The notes under the pieces: model-generated
What the model saw: the letters and a program-made list of their open reading frames with translations, nothing else
What the model was told of the DNA's origin: nothing
Databases searched by the model: none
Made by a program: the position numbers and the translations under genes
Assembly: GCF_947623445.1 (NCBI RefSeq)
Contig: NC_135241.1
Span: 3,040,501-3,104,500 of the forward strand
Direction of reading: 5' to 3'
Source: Clavelina lepadiformis
Lineage: Eukaryota > Chordata > Ascidiacea > Aplousobranchia > Clavelinidae
DNA length: 64,000 bases
Part shown: one piece after another, positions 25,710 to 38,097 of the stretch
Numbering within the stretch: the stretch's first letter is position 1
Layout of the letters: each line of letters begins with the position of its first letter

Positions 25710-28700
25710 TTATAACCCGGTCGCTTGGATAAATTTGTCTTCTTCAAGCTTCTTTAGTGTTGTAATTGCAAGTTCTTTAGCCCTCGCTTTCTTTGGATCG
25801 TCATCTTTCGAAAGCACCATCAAAATTTCCAAAATGTTACTGCAGATAAAAATTATATTACCGAAGTGAAACAATAAGTTGCGTTAATGATACAAATTGT
25901 TCTAGTCAATAAATTACTACACTACATGTGCACCTCGCAACTATTTCTTCTGCCGAAAACTTGCAGTTGTTGACAATGTTATGCACAACGACCATTCCAC
26001 GATGTTGAATGTCAAGTACTTCGTCCAAAGCAATTATGGAAAGATTTTCGAGCCACGACTTACACTGTTATTTCAACATATAATTTATTGCTGCTGGTTC
26101 AAGAGAATTCGGTTCATTTTAAATTGAACAACCTATTCACATGCGACCACTGGCCTGGTACAATAGTTTCGATACAAAATTCTACTCCATTTTAGCAGCT
26201 AGTAAGTCTAGGAAATGCGATAAAATGAAACTTGGTAAGAATGCGTTTGAGTGCATGGTAGAATTGCAAAGATCCAGATCAAGCAAGCAAATTAACTTCA
26301 AAATAATACCAGGATCAAAGCAAGAAAGTTATAAGACCTGGAGCACCAGCTGTTACAGCAGTGAAACAGAAAATTACAAAATACAAACAAGCCCTGAATT
26401 GTACTACAAACCAAAGGAAAAGCTATCTGTAGTGTCTTAAGAACCTGACCATTACATCAAACATTGAAGTGGTAATCTTCAAATCATTCAAAGAACCTAA
26501 AATTTACTCAACTGCGGTAACATCATGAATTACTGCTCCGGCTAAGATTAGAAAATTGCAATCCGTTTTTTTAAGCTAATTTGCTGAAGCCTCTTCTCAT
26601 AAGCTATGATTTATCTAATCTCGTGATATTATCCTCAGCTTTACAATGCTAAATCCAAAAATTTACCAAATTAAAACCTGTGCTCTGTACATAGTATGGT
26701 ACACCTAGGTTTAACCTCTTCTCAATGTAACATATCATATACTATTCTAACAGACTTTGGTTCATGTAGGCAACTGTCACAATGCTTACCTTTGTCAGTT
26801 AGTAAAGAAATAAAATTAGAACTGGGGTTAACGCTTGTGAGCTGTGAATATGAGATCCGACTTACTAATTTTAAGATGATCTGGCAGTGAACTGAACAGC
26901 AACGAAAACGCCATGTAACCTGCATCTTTAACCATTCGATCTTGAAGCAAATAGTATGAAATCCGCATTTGGACTTATCTATACCGACTACTGCAACCTC
27001 TTTCATATTGCCTTTTTCTCCATTACGATTCCTCAAACTTGCTAAAACTGCTGTTTGTTCAACACAAGCACCAAACTCAGCATGCTTCATGCAAGCTTTA
27101 TAAATGACAGAACAATACCGTTTCACGAATCTTCTTACAGACTTTTTCACTTCTGGATGTGAGCATTGCCAGAGCTCCAGCAGCTGCCCTTCTGGTTGCC
27201 TCATCATCTTCAGCACACAGAAGAGTTAAAAGCTTCACTCGATCGTGTCCGTCTCTCTCCATGATTTCGACCATCTATAAGGCAGTATATGTGAACCAAC
27301 AGGTTAGGACAGGCAGTAAGTAGCTGTCTTATTCTCACGACATTAACTACTTAGCAGTTAATGTCTTTGATTATGGATAAATATATCAATAATAACCGTG
27401 AATTTTTATCTATTGCTGTTTTACACGATAACAGTATGAAATGATATTGTAATGTACTTTATTTCCAGATTAACATTAATCAGGTTTGCAAGAACTGAAT
27501 ATGTTGCTTGTATCATTTTTCAAGTTGTGAAGAACAATGGTCAATGCATGCAATGATAAAACCAGCACACCTCCTTGCAAGTGCACATGTTACACATCAG
27601 CTCGGTGGCTGATCTTCTTAACATCTCATGGTCTTCCAACATAAAGCTTTCGACGTAACTTAACATCTTTTCACGTATGATACGGCGCCTAAAAATTGTG
27701 CGGTATCATTAGCATCAACTATTGTACTGTACCGGGAAAAACATGTACTCAATAGTACTGTTAGTATCAAACAGTTGTAATAATATTCATTTCACCAGTA
27801 ATTATCTTAGAACTACTCCTATACAAATAGTAAAATTAAAAATAAAAACACTAAGATTAATACCTGTGTGTATCGTCTATGCCAGCTAGATTCGTTAGAG
27901 CCATCATTGCTTCAAAGTTTTGTAAAGCGTTGCATTCTGGATGAAGCAGCTGTTGCAAAACTCGAACACATTCCAAAGACTAGTTTTAAAAGTCATTAAA
28001 AAGGTTAAACTTAATTATACAATTAAATCGCTTCTTAGAATATATTCCTAATAATTTTCGGCAGACTTTTTTACACCCTTATACTATTTACATTTACATA
28101 CTTGTACACAAATAAAAACCAACTCACTCTTTGGCCAGGAAAAGCAATAACAGGATTTGACGTAATCGCAATGCGAGCGATTGCTTGCGCCGCGAGACAT
28201 TTTCCCTTCTTGGTCCCGTCAGTAGCAAGTGGTAGCAATGAACGTCCACCACCGGCAGCGACAACTGCGCCCCTGTTTGCTTCATCTTCCACAGCGATGA
28301 GGAACACTCTGCGGAAAGACAAATGTGCATTGACCCTGACACCCATTGATAACTTTGTGCATTTATTCAAAGTTTGTATTCAAATCTGTTAGCACATACT
28401 GTACCATCTTAAATTTCAAACTCAAAATTTAACAATATTTTTGTTTACTATTTTTTTGTCATAAAATATTAGTTAAATGTTTAGAAAAGCTTGAAAGAGA
28501 AATAAATATCGTATGGTCACATAACCCACCGGCATAACAATTCCTTGGTGGTATCAGTCAACACAGCTGTGTCGATGTTTGCAAGACACACCAAGGCGTG
28601 TACCATTCCTGATTCAACTAATAGCTTTACTCGTTCTCTTACATACTCCGGCTTGTCCTGGTAGAAAAAGTTGTGGAAATAAACAAAATGCCAAGCTGTA

Positions 28701-31700
28701 ATTAGAACCATAAATTATAGTAACCACAAATTTAATAGGTCTCTAGTCACTAATTAACAAGCTGAAATTACTTTTTCATCCTCTTCTGGTATGTGGTGCT
28801 TGGCATACTTTGCCAACTCTATCATTTCAGGCAAAACATCATCATTTTTATCGTAGGTGTTGGTACAATTGACAAGACAAGACACAACACCGTACATCAC
28901 AGTTTTATCTTTCGATTTTGCAAGTTCAAAAAGTGCCTGAAGTGCTTCTTTGTCGCGACATAATTCTTCTTTTGCTTCAGCATCTAATGTTAGATATGAT
29001 AAGCCTTCTGCCGCCCATTTACGCAGATCAAATTCTTTTGCTGTATTGGTCAGGTACCTAAAATAATTAGCTTATAGCACAAGGATTGACTTCTGTAACA
29101 GTTGCATATTAATGAATAATCATCTATCTATACACTTACTTTCTGCATTGCTTGGCTAGTTTTACGTTTGAACCCTCCGCAAATGCTTTCATGCTTACAT
29201 CTGAACCATGGGACGAGCCAAGCTTGCAGAGCCCGACAAGGGCTCGTATCTTCACAGCATCAGACTTGCTCTTCTTGTACAGTTCTTTCAAAAGTGTTGC
29301 TCCGTTCTCGACGACAAACGTAGCCTTGCTTTGTTTTGACGCTGATGTAATAATAGCTTCAATTGCCGCTACCTGTAATTGTACAGTATTTGGTTTGAGT
29401 TAAGAATGGACTGCAACTCTTTCCGGTAACACTTTTTTGTGGCTAGCATAATTCCCGCAGCACTAACTTAGCTTGTTAGTATTACTCATAAAATGTTGTT
29501 TTTGTGGCGGTTAACAGTGGTTTGACCTTTTCAAAAAACAAAACTATCTATGATATACATATCTGCATTTTAATAAACATTTTCCAGATAGTAGTCTCAG
29601 ATCTTTGATGTTAAAAACAAACCTGTGCCTCTTCTTCCTCAGCACCCGTCATGGCAACCATGGTTTCGAGGACACCCTGCAGCCCGAGAATCTTTTGACC
29701 ACAGTCGAAAGGTCCCTGAAGGAGACAGGTAAGGACAGACATAGCTTGCATGTTGCCTGTCATTGTCCCGGTGGCAAATAAGGATCTGTGAGGTCACAAG
29801 CAATAAAGTCATTTTCAATTCACCCGAAAATGATTTCCAAAGCTTACTGCCGAATACATTCATCTTAATATTAAACAATAAGACCAAAATATCTTCTGCA
29901 AAATCAGTTACATACTGAACATATTCTATGACTTGGTCATCCCAAACTCCACGTGCTTTGTCACCGCCCAGATCATCATAAAGCTTAGTGAGAGCTACAG
30001 AACAGTTTAACCGAGTGTTTGGTGAAATTGCATAAGGAGCAGATTCCCGTTTAAATCCATAACTGCTCACCTCAAGCATATTCTTTACACCTGTTGTTGA
30101 AACATTAATTGTAAGTGAGACATATTACCAGCTAATGCAGTGTTTAAAAAATGCAAAGTCAATCTGATAGTAAAGATAATCATGATTTAATTAAACGAAA
30201 GTAAACTGTTTGCCGATTGTCCGACTATTATTTATAGGTTTACAAAGATTATTATTTATGGGAATATTTCTTTGTTTGAAACTCTTAATGGTAACTAACC
30301 TCCTATTTCAAGGAACTTCATGGTACGAGCATTAGAACCGTATCGAAGTTCTTTGCGGGGTACATTCTTTGCAATGAGAGAGATCCCATTATCTCTCCCT
30401 TCTGCTGATACATTTTTGTCCAGAAGCATCCCTTTGAGTGCCAGTAGTATTCCCATCAAGTCCTTTGCAAAATCTGTGTGAGCATGAAACCAGTGTTAGT
30501 GAATGCACACAAGTAACTCTCTGTGACAACAGAAAAAGTGTTGTGCTATAATAAAGACACATGCAGATGTCACATGCTGTATGGAATTGTTACCGGCTCG
30601 AACAGCCGTGTCCTTGCCACGGTGTTCTCTTTTGTCTTCCCCTTGAAGCGCATCAACGATTGACTGGATAAGATGAAATGTGGAAAGTGAAAGTTCTTCG
30701 GATGAATTGATTGAACCCAAACACGAGCATAGACGATCAACGGTGATTTCACGGAGAATTATAAGTGACTATAAAGAGAAAATGATATGGTGAATTTGAC
30801 TAACTTTCTATCGTATCTTATATCCATAACAAATTCATAGTTTATGCCCAAGTAACCACTTCTACTCGTATTTTCAATGAATATGTATATAACTTTGAGC
30901 AGATGTAGAATTGGCTCAGTCCATAATTGCATGCAACAACAGACAAAGCATACCCTTGCTTGGTGACCATTGCATAGAGCAGACAATGTGCGTATTGCTG
31001 ATAATTTCACGTATGGGTCAGTTTGATCAACTAATTCCGTCAGAGCGGTGGGTCCACCTTCCCGAAATATTCTCTCAGCCCCGGGTTCATCTTTTGACAA
31101 ATACACGAGATTATCGGCAGCTTTTCTCCGATTATCTTCTTCAGCAGAACTATCAAATAGAATCTTCAACATTGAATTGACACGATTCTCAGTTGAATTT
31201 TGCTCAAACACCTGCAAAAGTTGACCAATTTACACAATCTAAAAGTGAACTATAATATAAGATGTAATAATATTCGCGCAGCAAAACATCATTAATTTGA
31301 AATTTACTTAAAATCATAAGCAATAAGACGTCAAAGTTATAAGTTAACCACCTTAACTTCTAAAACATTTCGTAGTCGATAGCAAGCATCCTGCACTGCT
31401 TTATTTTTTGGGTCAATCTGATACAATCTCCTTGCATCCACATACGCTTCACTGAGCTGACCCAGTTGCTCCAGTGCTTGAACACGGCGAAACAAGGCTT
31501 TAGTATCGGCACCAGAAATGTCCAATGCTGAAATAGTGACATAAAAGAGTAATTGAAGTCAAGCTAAAAACCATTCGCCAAACAATCTTCTCAGACAGCA
31601 GCTAATTCACATATTCTTGCTTTTTGAATGATTTTCTAAGAAAATGTAACTATGCATAGATTGTTATGAAACAAGATGGTCTATAACTAAACAACAAATA

Positions 31701-32129
31701 TAAAAGCTTAAAAAATAACCCAGGGGCTAATATATATATAGACGTACCTTTTGTGGAGTCATTGGCAGCATCTTGATAACGATCCTAAGTCGAAAAATAA
31801 AAATTAGTTCACTAAGAAATTTGAAATTCGTTGAATCAGAAAACATTACACACACAATTTATTATTTGTTCATTATATACATTAAATAAAAAGTGTATTC
31901 TAAAATGGTTTATTAAATTTAATTTGTAAACTCAGTATTGCTATGTTCTCACCAGTTTAAGGTAACAGGCAGCACGATTTTTGTAGTAAATCAGCTTGTC
32001 TTGTTTTCCTTCAACAAGTGACAGTGCTTTAGTGTAACATGCCAAAGCTTCATCATATTCGCCAGCTTTGTAGTGTTTATTGCCCTCTTCCTTCAATTCA
32101 TGATGGGACACTGCAGTGTTATTGGTCAT
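25710..32129 (-). CDS. UNC45: UNC45 myosin chaperone (TPR + UCS protein)
   Basis: Seventeen coding exons (plus coordinates, gene order): 31953-32129, 31748-31784, 31352-31527, 30954-31211, 30594-30768, 30300-30473, 29916-30090, 29623-29785, 29140-29372, 28772-29057, 28530-28657, 28128-28308, 27864-27979, 27571-27688, 27119-27274, 25934-26064, 25710-25839. They join in frame to 937 aa; vertebrate UNC45A/B are 930-945. The N-terminus (about 8-115) is a three-TPR domain that binds HSP90 ([18 protein letters not shown] opens it; K13 and N17 fit the peptide-clamp pattern). A central ARM-type region follows, and the C-terminal half is the UCS domain that folds myosin heads. Conserved blocks seen include [38 protein letters not shown] and [13 protein letters not shown]. 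Exon 2 is only 37 nt. The start is the first ATG and is followed directly by the TPR. Confidence 0.97.
26065..27118 (-). other. UNC45 intron 15
   Basis: At about 1.05 kb this is the longest UNC45 intron, between the exons ending at 27119 and beginning at 26064. A 99-aa open frame on the opposite strand (26141-26440) is Lys/Ser-rich and unrecognised; it has no splice or promoter support and is treated as chance. No repeat was recognised. Confidence 0.75.
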
Positions 32130-32426
32130 GATTTTGGTTACTTAGTCTTGGCAATCTATTTTTTGCGGAAAGAAATTTGGTCAAAAACACGGTGGAGAAA
32201 CCATAGTCACACATGAAAGCGATACTTCTTACATTACAGCCTTAGCAATTGATGCAAGCAGCCGCAAAACTGAATATTTACCAGAAATTAAACCATAAAA
32301 TCGTATTTTCAGAACTTTGGATAATACATCAAATAACTGATAAGCAAAGAGAACGAACTTCAAAGGATCAAGCAATAGAATTCTGTACAGCCAAAACATT
32401 AATGCATCATGTCAAAATTTTCATAA

Positions 32427-32432
32427 TTTATT
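32427..32432 (-). terminator. Polyadenylation signal overlapping the ATPIF1 stop codon
   Basis: On the minus strand the reading is AAA-TAA-ATT, so AATAAA contains the TAA stop. If used, cleavage would fall about 15-25 nt beyond the stop, giving a very short 3' UTR and leaving room before UNC45 begins. No other AATAAA was seen between here and the UNC45 start. Confidence 0.5.
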
Positions 32433-32724
32433 TCGACACAGGTCCCTTAAGATTGTCAAGTCTCCGCTGATGCTCCTTGATTTTAGCTTCATGACGTTTA
32501 ATGTCTTCCATGTGCTCGTTGATTTCATCCTGATGATGCTCACGAAGGGCCTTCCACTGCTCTCGTTCAAGTTGTCGGATGTACTGGCTTTCATCAGCAG
32601 CAGCCTTCTTTGCAAGCTTTCCTCCCTCTTCCCGAATAGCGCCCTCATCACTCATGCAACGAGTGACAGTTGGGGTGATCACACGCCTGGAGGTAAACAG
32701 AGATGTACGAACAATGTGCAGCAT
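32428..32724 (-). CDS. ATPIF1: Mitochondrial ATP synthase inhibitor factor 1
   Basis: A single uninterrupted 98-aa frame. The first about 23 residues (MLHIVRTSLFTSRRVITPTV) are basic and lack acidic residues, as expected for a mitochondrial targeting peptide. The inhibitory region follows: GAIREEGGKLAKKAAADESQ matches the IF1 pattern SIREAGGAFGKREQAEE, then a long charged helix with the His-His pair (LREHHQDEI) that in mammals acts as a pH sensor. The protein blocks reverse ATP hydrolysis by F1-ATPase when the matrix acidifies. An in-frame ATG 66 nt upstream (32790) would add 22 mostly hydrophobic residues; I prefer the downstream start because it gives a normal targeting peptide. UNC45 lies 298 bp downstream on the same strand. 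Confidence 0.92.
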   Translation of the reverse strand: MLHIVRTSLFTSRRVITPTVTRCMSDEGAIREEGGKLAKKAAADESQYIRQLEREQWKALREHHQDEINEHMEDIKRHEAKIKEHQRRLDNLKGPVSK

Positions 32725-35109
32725 TTTATGCTTGTTTAATACAAACTTTCTGCAAAAGCAAAAGTTAAATAAAATGACCATTCCAAACACAATTCACATG
32801 ATATGCTATTTCAGCAAAAACGGCATGGTATGATATAACCTTTATCCTCAGATTGAAGAAAGTCTTTACATGACATCTAACCCGGTGATCATTCCATTAT
32901 TGAATTAGCCGTTTATAGTTTAAACACTGCATTTATTAAGCTAGCTAGCCGTTTAAAAATTTTAAGTTTACACAACTTTAAATATAATTTAACACATAGC
33001 GGAGTATGATTAACGAAAAATGGCATGTGAAAACCAAATGGTGCTATTTGAAAGCTTATAACTGAAATTGATTTTGGTTTAATTGATGGTAGTATGTCAT
33101 TTTCTATTAAACTTTCAAGTATTATTGTATACAAACGTAATACGATCCGTCATGTGCACCATTTACAGGTTTAAGCTGAAACCTACATTCCCTGCATGGG
33201 TCAAGTATACAAATCCACAACGCACTGGCTGTCTTTGCATAATAGACGTCATTACCTATACCCAAATTTTGTCGTCATCTGGTTGTGCACTTGTATACTA
33301 GACCCCCCTGCATTCCACCAACATAACTTCGCAATTGCCCAGACCTCAAACATAACTTGATGGTAAGCGCCCACATGTCACTACACATCTGCTGCGAGTC
33401 ACATCATGGTACTCTGGTCATTGTCCACTTCTTTATGTGACACACATTGCTTGTTATAGACAGTTCTCCAACGTTATCGACAAATTCTAAAAACAGCTGC
33501 AACCTGTTTTTGGCAGATTCTTGGTTTCTGGAACGTTTACGTGACCTCACGACATCACCTTCATAGTACCGAAAATGACAACAAAAATGTGGAATCACAA
33601 ACGTAAAACTTTAATTTTCCAATCTTAGGCAAATAAGCCTGAACCGATTCGCCACAAATTTTTGCAAAAAAATGATTTGATTTCAATAATTTTGAAGTTG
33701 CAGGTGAACTGTCTTCGGTTTTGTAAGGAATATGCACATAAACTAAACAATACACATGAAGTTTATGCTCCATGCCATCTCGTAGTACGAAGCCCCATTA
33801 TCGACATGTTTACAAGTTTATTAACTTATCTTAGTCACTGATTAGTTGATATTAGTAAATTTTTCTCAATTTTACAGCAGTAAATTTTGGGAATAAAATG
33901 GAATATTTTCATGGAAATTCAAGAGGTTATTGCAAAAACTTTGGTTTCCTTTTTGTCCTTCAACAGCTTGAAAGATTTCTTTTACACCGTGTTTAAATTA
34001 AGTGGAAAATTTTTTAAGTAAAACGGAGAAAACTAATGATTTTCTATAAAACTAAGAAGGACAAAAATTTTGAAGGACAAAAGGTGAAAGGTTAAAGATA
34101 AGTGAAATTAAGCTGCGTTGAGACTAGCATATTCCGTCTCTGATTGGGCAATTGCATTGTTGTTGTTTTGCTATGTCATTACTCATTTCACCCGCTAGGC
34201 GCAAACAAATTAACGAAACAAATTAGGTAACTAAGCCTAGTTTAGTATCGGTTAACGTTGTTTATGTATGTTGTTATGTATGTTGTTTACGTACTCTAAT
34301 GCGCAGACGTATTGTCAGGGACCGTAAGTTAGTGTTGCAAATAGTACGGCACGATAAAATAGTTCATTTGTTTGTACTTTGTCTGTTTGCTGTAGAACTG
34401 CAGTACAGGGGTCTAGGCTGCTGTTAATGTTATACAGTTTCAATCTAAGCCTAACTTATTGTAAGTTTTAATTTTAACGTTTTTCTCAACCAGGTAGTTT
34501 GACAAATATTGCAAAAAAATAAACTTCATCAGCTAATTTAAAGAAATCTGGTACAGAACTGTATTGGCCTATACTGCATAAATCCATTGAAAGATTGAAG
34601 CAATTGATACAGATCAAGTAGGCGTATACTGTATAACTTTAAAGCAGGTGAGGAATGTAGTCTAGCTTATATGCAATACCATGCTGATTTATACAAGCAT
34701 ATACACCCTTTTATTTCTTATTTTCATTCTTGATTTGACTCACTGTCTTAAACTAGAAATACTTGTTTTTGATACAAGCAACGTTGTTTTCTGTTAATAT
34801 CTAGGTACACTTGAAAGTATGCTTTTTCTGTTATCTTCTTAAGTAACAATGTTAAATCATGCAGGTTCCTTCTCTTCATCTTGAAATTATCTTGTGGTTT
34901 TCTCAATGGCGCATGAAGGAACGATTATTATTTGTGACTTTCATTCATCTATATTGCCCTGTTTAAAAATTTCCCCCTTGAACTTAAATAGCTGCAGTAG
35001 TTTTAGTAGACCTCACAGATTTTAAATCTATCCAAACCATCCAAGTACAACATAACACTGTAAATTTTCAAGAGAGATTTATCATATATACCGGTTTCGT
35101 ACATGAACT
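32725..35109. other. Divergent spacer between ATPIF1 and MAF1
   Basis: 2.4 kb separating two divergently transcribed genes. It contains a 108-bp MITE at 33198-33305. No exon was recognised. Both promoters should be here, but no clear TATA or initiator could be picked out. Confidence 0.55.
33198..33305. mobile_element. Short MITE with 8-bp target duplication, copy 1
   Basis: A 108-bp element with inverted ends: left GGGTCAAGTATACAAATCCA, right (opposite strand) GGGTCTAGTATACAAGTGCA, continuing to CACAAC on both. A perfect 8-bp duplication CCCTGCAT flanks it (33190-33197 and 33306-33313). A related copy lies at 62783-62881. It is too short to code. An 8-bp duplication suggests hAT-type mobilisation, although the GGGTC end is not the usual hAT end. 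Confidence 0.8.
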
Positions 35110-35960
35110 ATGAAGTTTTTGGAAAATACAAATCTAGAAGCTTTAAGTAGCGCTTTGACCATTGAAAATGGAGACTGTAGAGTTATAGGTCGAGTTGAAA
35201 GTTACTCATGTAAAATGGCCGGTGATGACAAGCGTCTTTTTAAAACCTTGTCTCATGAAGGAAATCCTAATGACCTTACCATGCTGTCACCGCCTCAAAC
35301 TGTATTGTCCGTGAGTCCCAACTTAATATTCAGTCGAAGTTTCTCAAGTGCTGATGAAGCAGAAAGCCCACTCAACTACGCTTGCAGTCGAAAAACCTTG
35401 TACTATCTTATCTCCACTTTGAATGCATCATTTCGCCCTGACTATGACTTCAGTAATGCGAAAAGCGATGAGTTTAGCAGGGAACCAAGCGTAAAATATG
35501 TGACTGACTTCATCAACAGCAGTCTCGGAGCAGTTCTTGGGGAACGTTATAACCGGTCAGTAACAGCAAGGCTGCAATCCTCTGAATATATTGAACTTCG
35601 ATCAAAAATGTTTAGCTGGCTACTTCATTAAAACAATTTGTTTTTAGGCTGTGCTCTACGCTGTGGCCTACCATAGATGAAGAGATTACTCTGCAGGACT
35701 GTGATGTCTACAGCTACAACCCTGATCTTGACTCAGATCCTTACGGTGATGAGGGGTGCCTTTGGTCTTTTAACTTCTTTCTCTACAATCGTAGGATGAA
35801 GCGGATTTTGTTCTTTACGTGCAAGGCCCAGAGCTCGTCCCTCCAAGAGAATGGAAAGTTTGAAGGTGTTGAGGATGAAGATTCAGAGGACATGCTTTTC
35901 GACCAAGAAGATAATGAGGATTTTCAATCTGGGTTCAACTTGTCTGTAATGGTACCTTAA
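35110..35960 (+). CDS. MAF1: MAF1, repressor of RNA polymerase III
   Basis: Two exons, 35110-35555 and 35648-35960, join in phase 2 to 252 aa (human 256). The protein binds RNA polymerase III and represses tRNA and 5S transcription under stress, downstream of TORC1. All three conserved boxes are visible: box A ([19 protein letters not shown], 27-45), box B ([20 protein letters not shown], 92-111, followed by YDF and EFSREPS) and box C ([20 protein letters not shown], 187-206). An acidic tail follows (about 221-240), as in other MAF1 proteins. The intron donor is GTCAGT, slightly unusual but needed by the frame; the acceptor is TGTTTTTAG. The start ATG matches the family start MKLLEN (here MKFLEN). 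CIB2 lies downstream in the same direction. Confidence 0.96.
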
Positions 35961-38097
35961 CTTCTGAGCGTGTTAAACAGGATCTAAGCAAAGAAAGCTG
36001 TGGTTTGTTTGATGTATAAAAATGTGACTTTGTATTACTATGTGGCTAAAAACATCTTTAAACAGTCGTTTTTTTTCAACATTCACCCGAAGTTGAAAGA
36101 GTTTCTAAATGATAATTCATAATATTGTACAGTTCTTTAGTGTTAACCAGATAAAGAATTTCACCCCATAAAAAATTTTCAGGATGGTTTGAATTATAAT
36201 CCAGGTTGTCTGGCAACTTTATTTTTTAACAAGTTGCTAAATGAATGTTCAAAAATTGTGTAGCACTTTTATAACAACAAACTTCACAGTAATGCGTTTT
36301 ACAACCCACTATTTCTTTACTTGAGCAGTATTATATTTTGTCTTTTTTGATATGTCAAGATATGAGATCGTCACATAAATGTTAACATTACACTTTTGAT
36401 GGTTATGTGTTCTTATCTAGTCTGTCTGTCTCCATACTATTGGGCAATGCTGTAGTTTTTATGGATATTTGAGACGGCTGCAGATCACAGGCTTTTGTTG
36501 GAAGGAACAGACGTTTCATGATCTTGTTAGTGATAAAAAAAAACATTCGCCTTTCTCAATAATAACATTGTTACCTAACTTTGACAATTGTGTCGCACGC
36601 TATTGTGTTTTCTGTATTCGGATATTGTTTCTGTAAAATAATTCCGATTCACAGTGTGTATTATTCACCGTTGAACAGAGGCCGCTGCGTAATTTCAAAC
36701 GCGTCGCGTATTACACTACACGTCTACATTGGTACACGTCATGAATTTCAAGATATTTTTAACGGAAGTGATGTAGACTTGTGCGCATATCGTGCTGTGA
36801 AAACTGTGCACAACCATATCATTTGAATGTGCAAACGTGAAACGACCCTTGTTCTCGCACATATTCTTTTTTCTGAAAGCGCAAAGCACCCTTTGATACC
36901 CTAACTACCAAGTTTAATTATTGTGCGCTGCACTATTTGAAGTTCCTTTGTTTTTCATTTGTTGCGCTGTCAGGTAAATTCGCTGTATCTGGTCGTTCGG
37001 GTTAAATGGATGCATGTCGTAATGCATTTCTTTGTATCTTTTCCATAAACTTTGGTTATTTTCTTTTCACTCTTATTGATGGTTCTTACTAGAATTTCAT
37101 TTTTTTCCCAGCTACCGTCATTGCCTTTTTGTAAATAGTGTAAAATAAAATCTGTATTCTTGAACATTTGGTTGGCGTTGTGGTTCCTACTTCACCCAGG
37201 CAGTGGTGTTATATAGGCAACTTGGGCAACCACTGCAACCTTTCCAGAGAGGTCTTAAATGGAGAAATAGAGATTGAATAACAAATAAACGCTAAAAGTG
37301 TGTTGACTTCTGCATAAATTCGGGAGGGGTCGTACGGGAGATTTTATACGTGTGATGTTCTAGTTGTAGTAAAAACATTAAGTGGATGTATGCTTGGTTT
37401 GTTGCTGTTAGTTGGTTTCGCGTAAAATTCAGCCGAAAACTTTATCGTAGCCAGTGTTTTAGAACTGCTTTTTGCAACTGAACTTGTTAAAACCATCTGC
37501 TTACCTTAAAACGTTTTTTCATTTCTAAACTATGGGTCAAGCTCCCATTCAAGTGGCAATTCAGAAAAACTCAACACTAGAAGACAGAAACAATCTTCAA
37601 ATAATGATTTTCTTAGATACCTCAAGCAAGGAGTAACAAAATAGAAGAAAGCGGGTTATCTTAATCACCGCACACCGGGAATCAATACGCCTTGTTGTCG
37701 ATAATTAAAACGTTCAGTGACACAATCTACCAATTAAATTCTTACAACTTGCGCCACAGGTAATTGTTATCTTGGGAAGAAATCGTTGTCAGTCTACACT
37801 GTGACAATTTTTTCGCCAATGCTTCTGGAAAAATAAATATATTTTGTTTATGGTTCAAGTTTCAAACTAGGCTACTACAAGTTTAGACAGTATCAATTTT
37901 AAATGAAAACATTTTATCTAGGCCCGATGTTAAGGGTTGAAAGATCTGGCTGTAGTTAGACAGTAGATACAGCGAATTACAGCATACACCAGGTTTGCGT
38001 TGAAGTTCCCGAGATCGGTCAGATTTGGTTTTGCCATTTTTCGGGATATGTATCTCACGCCTACACAGCCGGACGTGATGTAAATGTGCTATGAATT
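35961..38097. other. Spacer between MAF1 and CIB2
   Basis: 2.1 kb with no convincing exon. The short frames at 36581-36826 (+) and 36970-37167 (-) have no recognised similarity. A small inverted sequence (CAGTGGTGTTATATAGG to CAACCACTG, 37201-37235) looks like a transposon end but no partner end was found. No clear canonical poly(A) signal for MAF1 was seen close to its stop. Confidence 0.5.

Noticed and set aside
26141-26440. 99-aa frame on plus strand inside UNC45 intron 15
   Set aside because: Low-complexity Lys/Ser-rich, antisense in an intron, no splice sites or similarity.
37201-37235. CAGTGGTGTTATATAGG...CAACCACTG, like a DNA transposon end
   Set aside because: No matching opposite end or target duplication was found within reach; could be a worn fragment, but not supportable.
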